A stretch of DNA of 64,000 nucleotides from CAYUUR01 sp052034685 (GCA_052034685.1 JBPOIH010000007.1:1-64000), one strand, 5' to 3'. Numbered from the stretch's first letter, positions 8,123-16,764 are shown. Translations and numbers: made by a program. Notes: generated from the sequence alone by a model not told the origin.

Positions 8123-8322
8123 TACATGTTCTCCTTCGTTAGCTGCTCGCCCAAAACGGTAAGCATACGCGCCAAGTCTTTACGCTTGTGTCGGATGACC
8201 TTAACGTTCTGCACTTCACCACCGTGCATACGGCGTCGTAGTTCAGCGATCTCTTCGCGTAGTTTAGTGCTTTCCTTGGTCAGGTCTGCTGTTGATAATT
8301 TACGGATTTCTACAACTTTCAT
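8122..8322 (-). CDS. rpmC: 50S ribosomal protein L29
   Basis: Sits at the polypeptide exit tunnel beside L23. The product is 66 residues, two helices. It begins MKVVEIRKLSTADLTKES and contains HGGEVQNVKVIRHKRKDLARMLTVL. It lies 4 nt after rplP with an AGGAGG ribosome-binding site inside the rplP end. Confidence 0.96.
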   Translation of the reverse strand: MKVVEIRKLSTADLTKESTKLREEIAELRRRMHGGEVQNVKVIRHKRKDLARMLTVLGEQLTKENM

Positions 8323-8326
8323 AGTG

Positions 8327-8740
8327 TTACGCCTCCTCCCTTACGAGGAACTTGGTTTTAATTGGCAACTTGTGGGCAGCCAATCGCATTGCTTCACGGG
8401 CTACATCTTCTGGTACACCTTGCATTTCAAACAAGATAGTCCCCGGACGGACCTTAGCTGCAAAATACTCTGGGTTTCCTTTACCACTACCCATCTTTAC
8501 GTCCTGTGGCTTACGAGTCACTGGAGTATGAGGGAAGATGCGGATCCAGATCTTTCCACCACGCTTGATATGACGAGTCATAGCTTGACGTGCAGCCTCA
8601 ATCTGGCGAGATGTGATACGCTCTGAGCCTTGTGACTGTAGTGCGTATTCACCAAAGGCAATCGCGTTTCCACTAGTAGCTACTCCGCGGATCTTGCCCT
8701 TGCGTACCTTTCGGTACTTTGTTCGTTTTGGCATTAACAT
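8327..8740 (-). CDS. rplP: 50S ribosomal protein L16
   Basis: Organises the A-site region of the 50S. The product is 137 residues: MLMPKRTKYRKVRKGKIRG, then GKIWIRIFPHTPVTRKPQDVKMGSGKGNPEYFAAKVRPG, the L16 signature. The start at 8740 has GAGG 9 nt upstream; MPKRTK (8734) is an alternative two codons later. It is one base from the rpsC stop. Confidence 0.96.
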   Translation of the reverse strand: MLMPKRTKYRKVRKGKIRGVATSGNAIAFGEYALQSQGSERITSRQIEAARQAMTRHIKRGGKIWIRIFPHTPVTRKPQDVKMGSGKGNPEYFAAKVRPGTILFEMQGVPEDVAREAMRLAAHKLPIKTKFLVREEA

Positions 8741-8741
8741 G

Positions 8742-9371
8742 TTAGGCTACCTCACCCTTGTAGATCCATACTTTAACGCCAATGATGCCTTTTTGCGTCG
8801 TGGCTCGTGCTGCAGCGTAGTCGATATCTGCTCGAATGGTATGTAGTGGAACACTACCAGCAACTTCTTTTTCAAGTCGTGACATATCAGCACCGTTAAG
8901 TCGACCAGCGACTTCAATACGAATACCCTTAGCACCAGCACGCATAGTGTTAGCAGAAGATTGCTTAATAGCACGACGGAATGAGATTCTTCGTTCTAGT
9001 TGGTTAGCAATGTTTTCAGCAACAAGCTTGGCGTACATTTCTGGCTTCTTGATTTCTTCGATGTTAACACGAGCAGGAACTCCGTAGATCTTTTCGATAG
9101 CAGCCTTAAGCTCTTGTGCTCCTGAACCTCCGCGACCAATCACAACACCAGCTTTTGCTGTGGTGACTGTTACAGTGACAAGGTTTGGTGATCGTTCAAT
9201 ATCTACCTTGTTAATTGCTCCACGTGAGCCAACTTTGTTGACAATCAAACGTCGAACCTCAAGATCTTGACGAAGGTAGTTTGCATAATCTTTCTTGGAT
9301 GCGAACCACTTGCTGCGCCAGTCCTTATTGACTTGAAGTCGCATGCTGATTGGGTTTACTTTTTGTCCCAT
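8742..9371 (-). CDS. rpsC: 30S ribosomal protein S3
   Basis: Part of the mRNA entry channel. The product is 209 residues. MGQKVNPISMRLQVNKDWRSKWF is at the N-terminus, then the type II KH domain with VVIGRGGSGAQELKAAIEKIYG and a C-terminal S3 domain ending in GIIGVKVWIYKGEVA. It overlaps rplV by one base. Confidence 0.98.
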   Translation of the reverse strand: MGQKVNPISMRLQVNKDWRSKWFASKKDYANYLRQDLEVRRLIVNKVGSRGAINKVDIERSPNLVTVTVTTAKAGVVIGRGGSGAQELKAAIEKIYGVPARVNIEEIKKPEMYAKLVAENIANQLERRISFRRAIKQSSANTMRAGAKGIRIEVAGRLNGADMSRLEKEVAGSVPLHTIRADIDYAAARATTQKGIIGVKVWIYKGEVA

Positions 9372-9754
9372 TACTTCTTCTCCTCAGCTTTCTTAGCTTG
9401 CGCAGGTTTCTTAGGTGCACGCTGCTCACCATCAACAATTACAGTGATATGAGATGTGCGACGTTGGAAAGGAAGGGCACGACCATGTGCTGCAGGACGG
9501 TATCGCTTGTAACGAACACCAGGGGTGACGGTAATTGCAGTAATAGTCAGCGTGTCGGCCTTGTAGTTATGGTTGTTATCAGCATTTGCCTTGGCAGACT
9601 TGATAGCCTTGATAACTGGTTCAGCTGCACGACGTGGTGTGTGCTGCAGGATGGTGATGGCGTCTTCAACAGAGCGACCACGAACCAAGCTAGCTACAAC
9701 ACCAACCTTACGTGGGCTCATACGAACACCTTTACTAATAGATTGGACAGACAT
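9371..9754 (-). CDS. rplV: 50S ribosomal protein L22
   Basis: Its beta-hairpin lines the exit tunnel. The product is 127 residues, with VRMSPRKVGVVASLVRGRSVEDA and the hairpin sequence RYKRYRPAAHGRALPFQRRTSHITVIV. A short Lys/Ala/Glu-rich tail ends the protein. It lies 2 nt after rpsS. Confidence 0.97.
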   Translation of the reverse strand: MSVQSISKGVRMSPRKVGVVASLVRGRSVEDAITILQHTPRRAAEPVIKAIKSAKANADNNHNYKADTLTITAITVTPGVRYKRYRPAAHGRALPFQRRTSHITVIVDGEQRAPKKPAQAKKAEEKK

Positions 9755-9756
9755 TG

Positions 9757-10032
9757 TTATTTGCCTCCCTTAGCAAGCTTACCGCCATGTGAGCGGAACT
9801 TGCGGGTAGGTGCAAATTCACCGAGCTTATGACCAACCATGTTTTCGGTAATGAAAACAGGAACATGCACTTTACCGTTGTGAACAGCAATAGTTTTGCC
9901 AACAAACTCAGGACTAATTGTGCAAGCACGTGCCCAAGTCTTAATGATAGTACGGTCTTCGCTGCCCAAAGCGTTTACTTTCTTAGCAAGCTTTGGATCG
10001 ACAAATGGACCTTTCTTTAGTGATCGACTCAT
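9757..10032 (-). CDS. rpsS: 30S ribosomal protein S19
   Basis: 30S head protein that contacts S13 and A-site tRNA. The product is 91 residues: MSRSLKKGPFVDPKLAKKV, ITPEFVGKT-like (SPEFVGKTIAVHNGKVHVPVFI), and GHKLGEFAPTRKFRSHGGK. It is 9 nt downstream of rplB. Confidence 0.98.
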   Translation of the reverse strand: MSRSLKKGPFVDPKLAKKVNALGSEDRTIIKTWARACTISPEFVGKTIAVHNGKVHVPVFITENMVGHKLGEFAPTRKFRSHGGKLAKGGK

Positions 10033-10041
10033 AATGCTACC

Positions 10042-10878
10042 TTATTTCCTCTTCGCCTGATGACGGGTTCTTACAATAAACTTACTGCTCGTCTTGCGAC
10101 TACGTGTCTTGAAACCAAGTGTCTTCTGACCCCAAGGCGTACGTGGATCGCGACCAATACCGTGTGCACCACCGTCACCACCACCGTGCGGATGATCAGC
10201 TGCGTTCATAGCAATACCACGAACGCCTGGACGCTTACCCTTGAGGCGATTACGGCCAGCTTTACCAATCTTGATGTTCTGATGTTGTACGTTACCAACG
10301 GTTCCGAGACTCGCAGTACATGTCAGATGGACTAAGCGGACTTCGCCACTAGGCAGTTTAACTTGTGCATAGTCACCTTCTTTTGCAGCAAGCTGAACAC
10401 TAGCACCAGCAGAGCGTGCTAGCTGGGCACCACGTCCTGGCTGTAATTCAACAGCGTGGAGAATACTACCAACCGGGATGTTCTTGAGAGGAAGACGGTT
10501 ACCAAGTTCTATGGCTACTTCTTCGCCAGACTCAATCTTCTGGCCAACCTGCATGTTAGCGGCTGCCAGAATGTAGTGATATACGTTATCGCTGTCTTTG
10601 ATACGAGCAATACGAGCAGAACGGTTCGGGTCATACTCAATGTGTTCAATCGTAGCAACTGTACCAGGGGCTAGCTTGAAGTTAACCTTACGGTAGAACT
10701 TCTTTGCGCCACCACCACGATGACGAGTAGTAATGCGGCCTTGGTTGTTACGCCCACTCTTTTGCTTCTTTACAACGAGAAGTGAACGAACAGGCTTGCG
10801 TGTAGTGATTTCGCTCATATCCTGCGTGGTCATACCGCGCTGTGCAGGAGTAACTGGCTTCATCTGTTTAATGGCCAT
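10042..10878 (-). CDS. rplB: 50S ribosomal protein L2
   Basis: Essential for subunit joining and close to the peptidyl-transferase centre. The product is 278 residues, the usual length, with the OB domain (GRITTRHRGGGAKKFYRKVNF) and the C-domain signature GIAMNAADHPHGGGDGGAHGIGRDPRTPWGQKTLGFKTR. It overlaps rplW by one base. Confidence 0.99.
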   Translation of the reverse strand: MAIKQMKPVTPAQRGMTTQDMSEITTRKPVRSLLVVKKQKSGRNNQGRITTRHRGGGAKKFYRKVNFKLAPGTVATIEHIEYDPNRSARIARIKDSDNVYHYILAAANMQVGQKIESGEEVAIELGNRLPLKNIPVGSILHAVELQPGRGAQLARSAGASVQLAAKEGDYAQVKLPSGEVRLVHLTCTASLGTVGNVQHQNIKIGKAGRNRLKGKRPGVRGIAMNAADHPHGGGDGGAHGIGRDPRTPWGQKTLGFKTRSRKTSSKFIVRTRHQAKRK

Positions 10879-11246
10879 TACTTGGTCTCCTTTTTAGCCT
10901 TCTTAGCGGCTTTTTCAGCTTGCTTAGCTTCAGCGTCGGCAGCTTCATCAATTGCATCAAATACAGGTATTTTGTCGCCTTTTGCTACGCGGACGTAGGC
11001 TTTTTTGATGTCACTGCGCTTACCGGCAACTGCTCGGCTTCGCTTACGATAGCTCTGCTTGACTTTGCCTTTAGCAACAATAATGTTTACTTCTTCAACC
11101 TTAACGTCAAACTGAGCAGCAACAGCTGCAGCTACCATGACTTTATTAGCGCTGGTAGGCACATCAAAAACGTAGGTGTTATGTAGTTTGCTCAAAGCGT
11201 AAGTCTTTTCACTCATGCGTGGCTTCAATGCTAGTTCTTTACTCAT
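10878..11246 (-). CDS. rplW: 50S ribosomal protein L23
   Basis: Exit-tunnel protein that docks trigger factor and SRP. The product is 122 residues. The core is LALKPRMSEKTYALSKLHNTYVFDV to KVEEVNIIVAKGKVKQSYRKRSR. An acidic and basic extension of about 35 residues (DEAADAEAKQAEKAAKKAKKETK) follows the core and is longer than in E. coli. It overlaps the rplD stop by 4 nt. Confidence 0.96.
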   Translation of the reverse strand: MSKELALKPRMSEKTYALSKLHNTYVFDVPTSANKVMVAAAVAAQFDVKVEEVNIIVAKGKVKQSYRKRSRAVAGKRSDIKKAYVRVAKGDKIPVFDAIDEAADAEAKQAEKAAKKAKKETK

Positions 11247-11902
11247 TTTGCAGCCTCATCTTTCTTTGCCGGAGCTGTAAGCCAAGCTACAACTTCCTTG
11301 AGTGCTCCAGCAGTAATCAGGATCATATCTGCATTCAGAACATCATATACGTTTAGGTAGCTACTCTGGGAGACCTTTACGTCACGGAGATTACTGGTCG
11401 CACGGACAATTTCTGGAGTTTTCTGCTCAGTGACAATAAGCGTTCGACGCATAGCACCAACCTTATCAAGTAATTTGACGGCTTCTGAGGTTTTGCCGTC
11501 TTTGATAGCAAAGGCTTCAATGACTGCAATCTTGTTTGCTTCTGCAGCAACGCTCAACGCTTGGCGGATTGCCTGGCGCTTTGCAGCTGTTGGCATTCGC
11601 TTGGTGTAGTTTTCGTTACCTGTTGGGCCGAAAACGATACCACCACCGCGCCAAATTGGGTTACGGCTTGAACCGAAACGTGCGCGGCCAGTACCCTTTT
11701 GTTTCCAAGGCTTGCGGCCACCACCACGGACATCGCCGCGGTTTTTAACATTAGCTGTGCCGAGTCGGCCGTTAGCAAGATACGCTACGTATGCTTGCTT
11801 AAGTAGATCATGGTTAGCTGTGTCGACTGCAAAGACTGCTTTGTCGAGTTTTGCAGCAGTTGTAGCTTTAGTGCCGGATTTGGTAAATGTTGTTACTGCC
11901 AT
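11243..11902 (-). CDS. rplD: 50S ribosomal protein L4
   Basis: Its extended loop lines the exit tunnel; in Gammaproteobacteria L4 also represses the S10 operon. The start is placed at MAVTTFTKSG (11902) with AAGGAG 6 nt upstream, rather than at an ATG inside rplC. The product is 219 residues. The loop motif GGGRKPWKQKGTGRARFGSSRNPIWRGGGIVFGP is clear. It starts 2 nt after the rplC stop. Confidence 0.97.
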   Translation of the reverse strand: MAVTTFTKSGTKATTAAKLDKAVFAVDTANHDLLKQAYVAYLANGRLGTANVKNRGDVRGGGRKPWKQKGTGRARFGSSRNPIWRGGGIVFGPTGNENYTKRMPTAAKRQAIRQALSVAAEANKIAVIEAFAIKDGKTSEAVKLLDKVGAMRRTLIVTEQKTPEIVRATSNLRDVKVSQSSYLNVYDVLNADMILITAGALKEVVAWLTAPAKKDEAAK

Positions 11903-11903
11903 A

Positions 11904-12515
11904 TTATGCTCCTTGTACCACAACTATGCTTTTGCGTGGACCTGGCACTGCACCGACGACGCCGATGATATTGTGCTCTGTGTCTACGAGTGCAATCTTT
12001 AGGTTTGTGACGGTAACGCGTTCGTGACCCATTTGGCCGGCCATTTTCTTACCCTTGAAGATGCGCTGTGGGTACATAGAACCGATAGAACCAACCTTAC
12101 GGGTGTTTCCTTTACCACCATGTGTTTTGCGCTGTCGGTGGAAGTTGTGACGCTTGATCGTTCCTGCCCAGCCTTTACCTTTGCTCGTGCCAGTGACTTG
12201 TACCGTGTCGCCAATTGAAAAGACCTCTGGTGTGAGCGTTTCGCCAACCTTGAGGTCTTCTGTGATTTCTGGAACGCGAATTTCGCGTACGATTTTTGGT
12301 GTTACTTTTGATTGCTTGAAATGTCCTGCCTGGGCTTTGCCCATATTCTTGGCAGTTTCAAAACCGAGCTGCACAGCTGTATAGCCGTCAACATCTGTGG
12401 TTTTGACTTGCGTAATAACGCAAGGACTAGCGGAAAGCAAGGTAACAGCAGTCATAGTACCGTCATCAGAGATGGTACTGGTCATGCCAACCTTTCGTGT
12501 AATAAGGGCTTTCAT
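11904..12515 (-). CDS. rplC: 50S ribosomal protein L3
   Basis: One of the first proteins in 50S assembly, reaching the peptidyl-transferase centre. The product is 203 residues, with GTSKGKGWAGTIKRHNFHRQRKTHGGKGNTRKVGSIG, the L3 signature, then GKKMAGQMGHERVTVTNL. It begins the long rplC-to-secY gene run behind its own promoter and structured leader, apart from rpsJ, from which two inserted genes separate it. Confidence 0.98.
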   Translation of the reverse strand: MKALITRKVGMTSTISDDGTMTAVTLLSASPCVITQVKTTDVDGYTAVQLGFETAKNMGKAQAGHFKQSKVTPKIVREIRVPEITEDLKVGETLTPEVFSIGDTVQVTGTSKGKGWAGTIKRHNFHRQRKTHGGKGNTRKVGSIGSMYPQRIFKGKKMAGQMGHERVTVTNLKIALVDTEHNIIGVVGAVPGPRKSIVVVQGA

Positions 12516-12549
12516 AGTGTCTTATAACCTTTTCGTTACAGGTACAGTG

Positions 12550-12613
12550 CATGAAAATACTTGATGGCCGGTGGTTTCTACCTCTGTAGACCTACCAATT
12601 CATCAAGTTCATG
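12550..12613 (-). promoter_or_regulatory. leader hairpin upstream of rplC
   Basis: In the 120-nt untranslated leader of rplC the arms at 12550-12566 (CATGAAAATACTTGATG) and 12601-12613 (CATCAAGTTCATG) pair over 13 bp with a 4-nt bulge; inner GGT/ACC-rich segments can extend the stem. Position and size fit an autogenous control element for the ribosomal operon. The protein ligand is unknown. Confidence 0.55.
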
Positions 12614-12641
12614 ATGTACACAAAGTTTGATATACCATAAC

Positions 12642-12671
12642 AGATTAGCAGAAAACACCCACTACTGTCAA
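12642..12671 (-). promoter_or_regulatory. promoter of the rplC ribosomal operon
   Basis: Minus-strand TTGACA (12666-12671), 18-nt spacer, TAATCT (12642-12647). Predicted transcription start near 12635, giving a leader of about 120 nt before the L3 start codon. A second AT-rich element follows, so the exact -10 could shift. Confidence 0.65.
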
Positions 12672-12727
12672 TATGTTGTCTATTCTACATTTAATTCTGA
12701 AAGATTTTGGGTGGATCTTTTTAAAGG

Positions 12728-13003
12728 CTATATAACAATATGGAGGCCGAGGGGGAGCCAGAAGCTAATGAAGGCCGACATCAAGAGAATAGCGTAGCCA
12801 ATCTTTTTGTCGAGCTGTAAACGCTCGTGACGCAGTAATACTACACCAGCTAGCAGACCAATTGGTATGGGTATTTGTGCTCCACTACTAGTGACAATGC
12901 GTAGCCAGAACGATCCTAGTACGAGGTAAACGACGAGTTTTAGAAAGTATATACTGTCTACTTCTTTGGTTCGTGTTTGTTTTGTTTTTGTTTTACTCGG
13001 CAT
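12728..13003 (-). CDS. small membrane protein of unknown function
   Basis: 91 residues: a basic, Thr/Lys-rich start (MPSKTKTKQTRTKEV), then about three hydrophobic segments (FLKLVVYLVLGSFWLRIV; IPIPIGLLAGVVLL; KIGYAILLMSAFISFWL). No family recognised. TATACT at 13010-13015 lies 6 nt before the ATG, so it is probably read from its own leaderless transcript. It interrupts the usual rpsJ-rplC neighbourhood. Confidence 0.7.
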   Translation of the reverse strand: MPSKTKTKQTRTKEVDSIYFLKLVVYLVLGSFWLRIVTSSGAQIPIPIGLLAGVVLLRHERLQLDKKIGYAILLMSAFISFWLPLGLHIVI

Positions 13004-13051
13004 TTAGTTAGTATAACAGCTTACGCTTTCTAAACCAGTTGGATTGTTCTA

Positions 13052-13747
13052 TTAACTATTGGTAGGACCGGTCAAATAATGATGCAAAGTTTCATCGCTC
13101 AGTACATCGTTTGCTAGTACTTCTGCCTCATGTCGCATGGCTCTCGTTGCACTATCCAACCTGAAAACTCGGCTGAAGTTGCCAAACTGAGCCTTATCTA
13201 CCTCATGGCTGAGCCTCTCGGTATGTGCGATCGAGGCCATATACGCGATAGAATGTGAATACACACGCGCTGTACTCCTTCGGTAACTACTGTGCGGTTC
13301 GGACCCAACGAGTGCCAGTAGTTTCCAGTGCCCACGACCGGCGATATCTTGAGCTGACGAACGAGCATTTGCCATGATAGTATCCTCAATCGTTTCATGT
13401 GTTGCCACTGACTGAAGAAGCCCATTGACGGTGCTGAAGTAGCGGCGCCGTTCACTGATACTGGCCATCATTTTTCTTCCGAGCATGAGTCCAACTATTG
13501 CGCCAGTGACGAATGCAGCTCCAGATTGTGACATCAACGTCGGGTCGTCTTCATGTTTTTCTGATGCCCCACTCAATGTTACACGTAAATAATATGGCAC
13601 CTTCTGCCAGTTGTAATTTGCATACTCAATACTACCCTTTTTTGCAACAGCATCAATAATCGACTCGCAAGCATTGTCAAATTCAAACTGAACGTTATCT
13701 AATGCTCGTTGAGTTGGCATTGTTCCAAGAATTTCTAAATCAGACAT
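13052..13747 (-). CDS. protein of unknown function with one membrane segment
   Basis: 231 residues, family not recognised. Residues 1-75 are polar. A glycine-rich hydrophobic stretch follows (SGAAFVTGAIVGLMLGRKMM, about residues 75-95), and the remaining part is helical and charged with many His and Ser (HSSYRRSTARVYSHSIAYMASIAH). One possible role is an inner-membrane protein with a cytoplasmic domain. It lies between rpsJ and the 91-residue membrane gene, on the ribosomal strand. Confidence 0.65.
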   Translation of the reverse strand: MSDLEILGTMPTQRALDNVQFEFDNACESIIDAVAKKGSIEYANYNWQKVPYYLRVTLSGASEKHEDDPTLMSQSGAAFVTGAIVGLMLGRKMMASISERRRYFSTVNGLLQSVATHETIEDTIMANARSSAQDIAGRGHWKLLALVGSEPHSSYRRSTARVYSHSIAYMASIAHTERLSHEVDKAQFGNFSRVFRLDSATRAMRHEAEVLANDVLSDETLHHYLTGPTNS

Positions 13748-13801
13748 GGGTAGTATGTTATTTATGTTCGGTGTATGTAGTTACTTCAGCGTAACTGACA
13801 A

Positions 13802-14143
13802 CTACATCTTTATTTCGGCATCACAGCCGGCAGGAAGCGAAAGATTCATTAGTGAATCAATTGTCTTTGGTGTTGGCTCTAACACATCGATAATACGTTT
13901 GTGTACACGCATTTCAAACTGTTCACGGCCTTTTTTATAAACGTGCGGGCTCTTAACAACAGTGTAAGTTGTTTTCTTGGTTGGAAGTGGGATTGGCCCA
14001 GCAATTGTTGCACCGGTACGGATTGCTGTATCAACAATCTGCTTAGCAGACTGATCGATTACTTTGTGATCATATGCCTTAAGACGGATACGGATCTTTT
14101 GCTTACCGTCTTTCTTTTCTAGTGGTTTTTTGGCGTCAGCCAT
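13802..14143 (-). CDS. rpsJ: 30S ribosomal protein S10
   Basis: 30S head protein, also NusE in antitermination complexes with NusB. The product is 113 residues, with an N-terminal Lys-rich extension (MADAKKPLEKKDGKQ) before the core KIRIRLKAYDHKVIDQSAKQIVDTAIRTGATIAGPIPLPTKK. The SD AAAGGAG is 8 nt before the ATG. It is separated from rplC by two unknown genes and has its own hairpin-bearing leader. Confidence 0.98.
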   Translation of the reverse strand: MADAKKPLEKKDGKQKIRIRLKAYDHKVIDQSAKQIVDTAIRTGATIAGPIPLPTKKTTYTVVKSPHVYKKGREQFEMRVHKRIIDVLEPTPKTIDSLMNLSLPAGCDAEIKM

Positions 14144-14163
14144 GATGTGCTCCTTTCATGAGC

Positions 14164-14236
14164 ACTAGGGCGGAGGGGGAAGGATGAAGGGTGGAGGTTT
14201 TCCTCATTCCCTTTTGCCTTAGCCCTTAGCCCTAGT
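14164..14236 (-). promoter_or_regulatory. long imperfect hairpin in the rpsJ leader
   Basis: ACTAGGGC (14164-14171) pairs with GCCCTAGT (14229-14236), and the G-rich and C-rich stretches between them (for example GAGG/CCTC around a TTTT loop near 14198-14201) continue an imperfect stem. The structure is 73 nt and ends about 20 nt before the S10 start, just before the SD. There is no U-tract on the minus strand, so control rather than termination is inferred. Confidence 0.5.
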
Positions 14237-14354
14237 CTGTGATGTAACATCTCCGTAAGTGCTATAGAGAGCCCTGTACGACGACTTTTAGTCATCACGA
14301 TTAGTTTGTAATACAATCCTACAACAATAATCAATTTTTGTGAAGGATCTTCTG

Positions 14355-14789
14355 TTAAGTGATACTAGATGCAGCCTCTAATGTGCGCTGCCTTTCACTT
14401 CGCTCAATGCCATAGCGTTTATCAAGTGTATGTCGCGGCCCGCCTTGAAAAGCATTATATGCCGATAGTGCGTAGTTAAGTGCGCGCTTACCAACTAAGT
14501 GACACCTGTCATATCTGCCGTAGTAGTATCCACTGGTATCGATATTGAAGTATCTCTCTTGTCGCAGCGTTTCAACTTCATGAAGTGTTACACCTTCATC
14601 ATCTGCGAGCTGCCTGAATATGTAGCCACTAAGTTCATATGCAACATCATTGGCGAGGGCTATTTCACCGTTGTCGATAAGTTCTGTAGCTTTCTGAATA
14701 GTTTCAGCTAAACCACATTCTTGACTAGCAATCTCCTCAATACTAGTTCGTATGAGTCCCGCCTGGCTATCACGCGAATAATAGGTCAT
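14355..14789 (-). CDS. protein of unknown function
   Basis: 144 residues, soluble, no family recognised. The N-terminal half is helical and acidic (IEEIASQECGLAETIQKATELIDNGEIALANDV). A Tyr-rich patch follows (YFNIDTSGYYYGRYDRCHLVGKRALNYALSAYNAF), and the end is charged. AAGGAG lies 6 nt before the ATG. It stands between tuf and rpsJ on the ribosomal strand, downstream of the tuf terminator. Confidence 0.65.
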   Translation of the reverse strand: MTYYSRDSQAGLIRTSIEEIASQECGLAETIQKATELIDNGEIALANDVAYELSGYIFRQLADDEGVTLHEVETLRQERYFNIDTSGYYYGRYDRCHLVGKRALNYALSAYNAFQGGPRHTLDKRYGIERSERQRTLEAASSIT

Positions 14790-14931
14790 GTTTTCTCCTT
14801 AAGATCGTCTGAAATATATACAAAAGTAGCGATAAACGCAAGCACAAGCATAATCAGAACACTTTGCGTGGTGGTTTTAGATAGAGCTCGGGTTTTTCAA
14901 GCGTGTTATGCAGTGTTAGTAACCGATAATG

Positions 14932-14966
14932 AAAAAGGAGCTGTACTTAGCGTATAGCTCCTTTTT
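14932..14966 (-). terminator. terminator after tuf (works on both strands)
   Basis: AAAAAGGAGCT (14932-14942) and AGCTCCTTTTT (14956-14966) form an 11-bp stem with a 13-nt loop; the A/T ends give a U-tract in either direction. It lies 50 nt after the tuf stop. Confidence 0.85.
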
Positions 14967-15015
14967 CTGTCGCAGGTCTTATCCTGCAGTGTGCCCTGGT
15001 AAAGGGGCGAGATCG

Positions 15016-16197
15016 CTACTTGTTGATCTTGGTAACAACACCAGCACCTACGGTACGGCCACCTTCGCGGATAGCGAAGCGTAGACCCTGTTCCATAGCG
15101 ATTGGTGCAAGCAGTTTAACCTTGAAGGTTACTGTGTCGCCCGGCATGACCATTTCTTTGTCAGCTGGGAGTTCAACCTCACCAGTTACGTCCGTAGTAC
15201 GGAAGTAGAACTGTGGCTTGTAGCCCTTGAAGAATGGTGTGTGACGACCGCCTTCATCCTTAGTGAGGATATAGACTTCTGCATCAAACTCAGTGTGAGG
15301 AGTGATTGAACCAGGCTTAGCCAAAACTTGGCCGCGCTCGATGTCATCACGCTCAATACCACGAAGCAAGATACCAGCGTTATCACCAGCTTGTCCTTGA
15401 TCAAGAGATTTCTTGAACATTTCGATGCCAGTTACAACTGATTTCTTGGTGTCGCGGACACCAGTAATTTCAACTTCGTCGTTAACTTTAACGATACCTT
15501 GTTCAATACGGCCAGTAGCAACAGTGCCACGACCTTTGATTGAGAAGACGTCTTCGATAGCCATCATGAAAGGCTTGTCGAGGTCGCGCTTAGGCTCTTC
15601 AACATAGTCATCCATAGCTTTGATCAGTTCCATGATTGCATCTTCGTTAGCTGCATCGCCTTCGAGTGCCTTGGTAGCTGAACCCTTGATGATTGGAGCA
15701 TCTTCGTCAAAACCGTTCTTAGCGAGCAGTTCACGAATGTCCATTTCAACTAGTTCGATGAGTTCTGGATCAGCAAGATCCATCTTGTTCATGAATACAA
15801 GAATCTTAGGTACGCCCACTTGCTTAGCAAGAAGTACGTGTTCACGAGTCTGAGGCAACGGACCGTCGTTAGCGGCAACCACGAGGATAGCACCATCGAT
15901 CTGCGCAGCACCGGTAATCATGTTCTTCACATAGTCGGCGTGACCTGGCATGTCAACGTGCGCGTAGTGGCGCTTTTCTGATTCATATTCTTGGTGAGAA
16001 GTCGCAATGGTAATACCACGTGCTTTCTCTTCTGGGGCGTTGTCAATCTGATCATACGCAATTGGTTTGTTAACGTCGCTCGGTAGCTTTTTAGCTAGTA
16101 CAGCGGTGATAGCAGCCGTAAGTGTCGTTTTACCGTGGTCAACGTGACCCATAGTACCTACGTTTACATGCGGCTTGCTTCGGTCAAAATCTGCCAT
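15016..16197 (-). CDS. tuf: elongation factor Tu
   Basis: GTPase that brings aminoacyl-tRNA to the ribosomal A site. The product is 393 residues. G1 is GHVDHGKT, G3 is DMPGHADY (Met where most EF-Tu have Cys), G4 is NKMD and G5 is the GSATKAL segment. Domains 2 and 3 follow, with KGRGTVATGRIEQG and a C-terminal GGRTVGAGVVTKI. The SD AGGAG is upstream in a 150-nt gap (16198-16348) whose AT-rich part (GATAAAAT) may be a promoter. Confidence 0.99.
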   Translation of the reverse strand: MADFDRSKPHVNVGTMGHVDHGKTTLTAAITAVLAKKLPSDVNKPIAYDQIDNAPEEKARGITIATSHQEYESEKRHYAHVDMPGHADYVKNMITGAAQIDGAILVVAANDGPLPQTREHVLLAKQVGVPKILVFMNKMDLADPELIELVEMDIRELLAKNGFDEDAPIIKGSATKALEGDAANEDAIMELIKAMDDYVEEPKRDLDKPFMMAIEDVFSIKGRGTVATGRIEQGIVKVNDEVEITGVRDTKKSVVTGIEMFKKSLDQGQAGDNAGILLRGIERDDIERGQVLAKPGSITPHTEFDAEVYILTKDEGGRHTPFFKGYKPQFYFRTTDVTGEVELPADKEMVMPGDTVTFKVKLLAPIAMEQGLRFAIREGGRTVGAGVVTKINK

Positions 16198-16348
16198 GTA
16201 GATTTGTCTCCTATTATTAGTTCATTATTTTATCGCGGTCCATGTCACATCAATAGCAACGCCCTCTCGCGAGTACATCAATAATCTTACCTGTTAGTCG
16301 GTCTTTTGTAAAGAGTTTTAACGTCAGTTTAGGAAGTGCACAAGTATA

Positions 16349-16759
16349 TTATTGAGCTGCCAATATTTGCACACAAAACCGTTCTTCTAGTTCTTGTTGT
16401 GCAGTCATGGTTCTATCAAGAGCTAGACGCTCATAGTCATTCACCATGAATTGAGGCATTTTTACAGTAGGAATAGATTCGTTGTCTGATGATACAGGTA
16501 AACCAAGCCAGATATACTGATTACTTACAGCAGTACTACAGCGTCGAAGCGTATCAGCACATTCTCGATCTGGAATATAGTGAGCAGCTTCAATCTGTCT
16601 TTTGACCAGTTGTCTACTTAGCCACAAACCCATTGTGAACGTTGACTGTTCCCGATCGTAGCTCGTATATGCAAAGTAAATAACTGCATGACCACTGTAG
16701 CCTGGCTCTATGCTACGGAATCGTTCGGCGCTAATCTCGGTAAACTTGTCGCGAAGCAT
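16349..16759 (-). CDS. protein of unknown function between fusA and tuf
   Basis: 136 residues, soluble, no family recognised. It is aromatic-rich in the first half (YSGHAVIYFAYTSYDREQSTFTMGLWLSRQLV) and has a helical end (YERLALDRTMTAQQELEERFCVQILAAQ). It starts 5 nt after the fusA stop, so translation is probably coupled; no SD is seen and an internal start cannot be excluded. Confidence 0.6.
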   Translation of the reverse strand: MLRDKFTEISAERFRSIEPGYSGHAVIYFAYTSYDREQSTFTMGLWLSRQLVKRQIEAAHYIPDRECADTLRRCSTAVSNQYIWLGLPVSSDNESIPTVKMPQFMVNDYERLALDRTMTAQQELEERFCVQILAAQ

Positions 16760-16764
16760 GCTTA

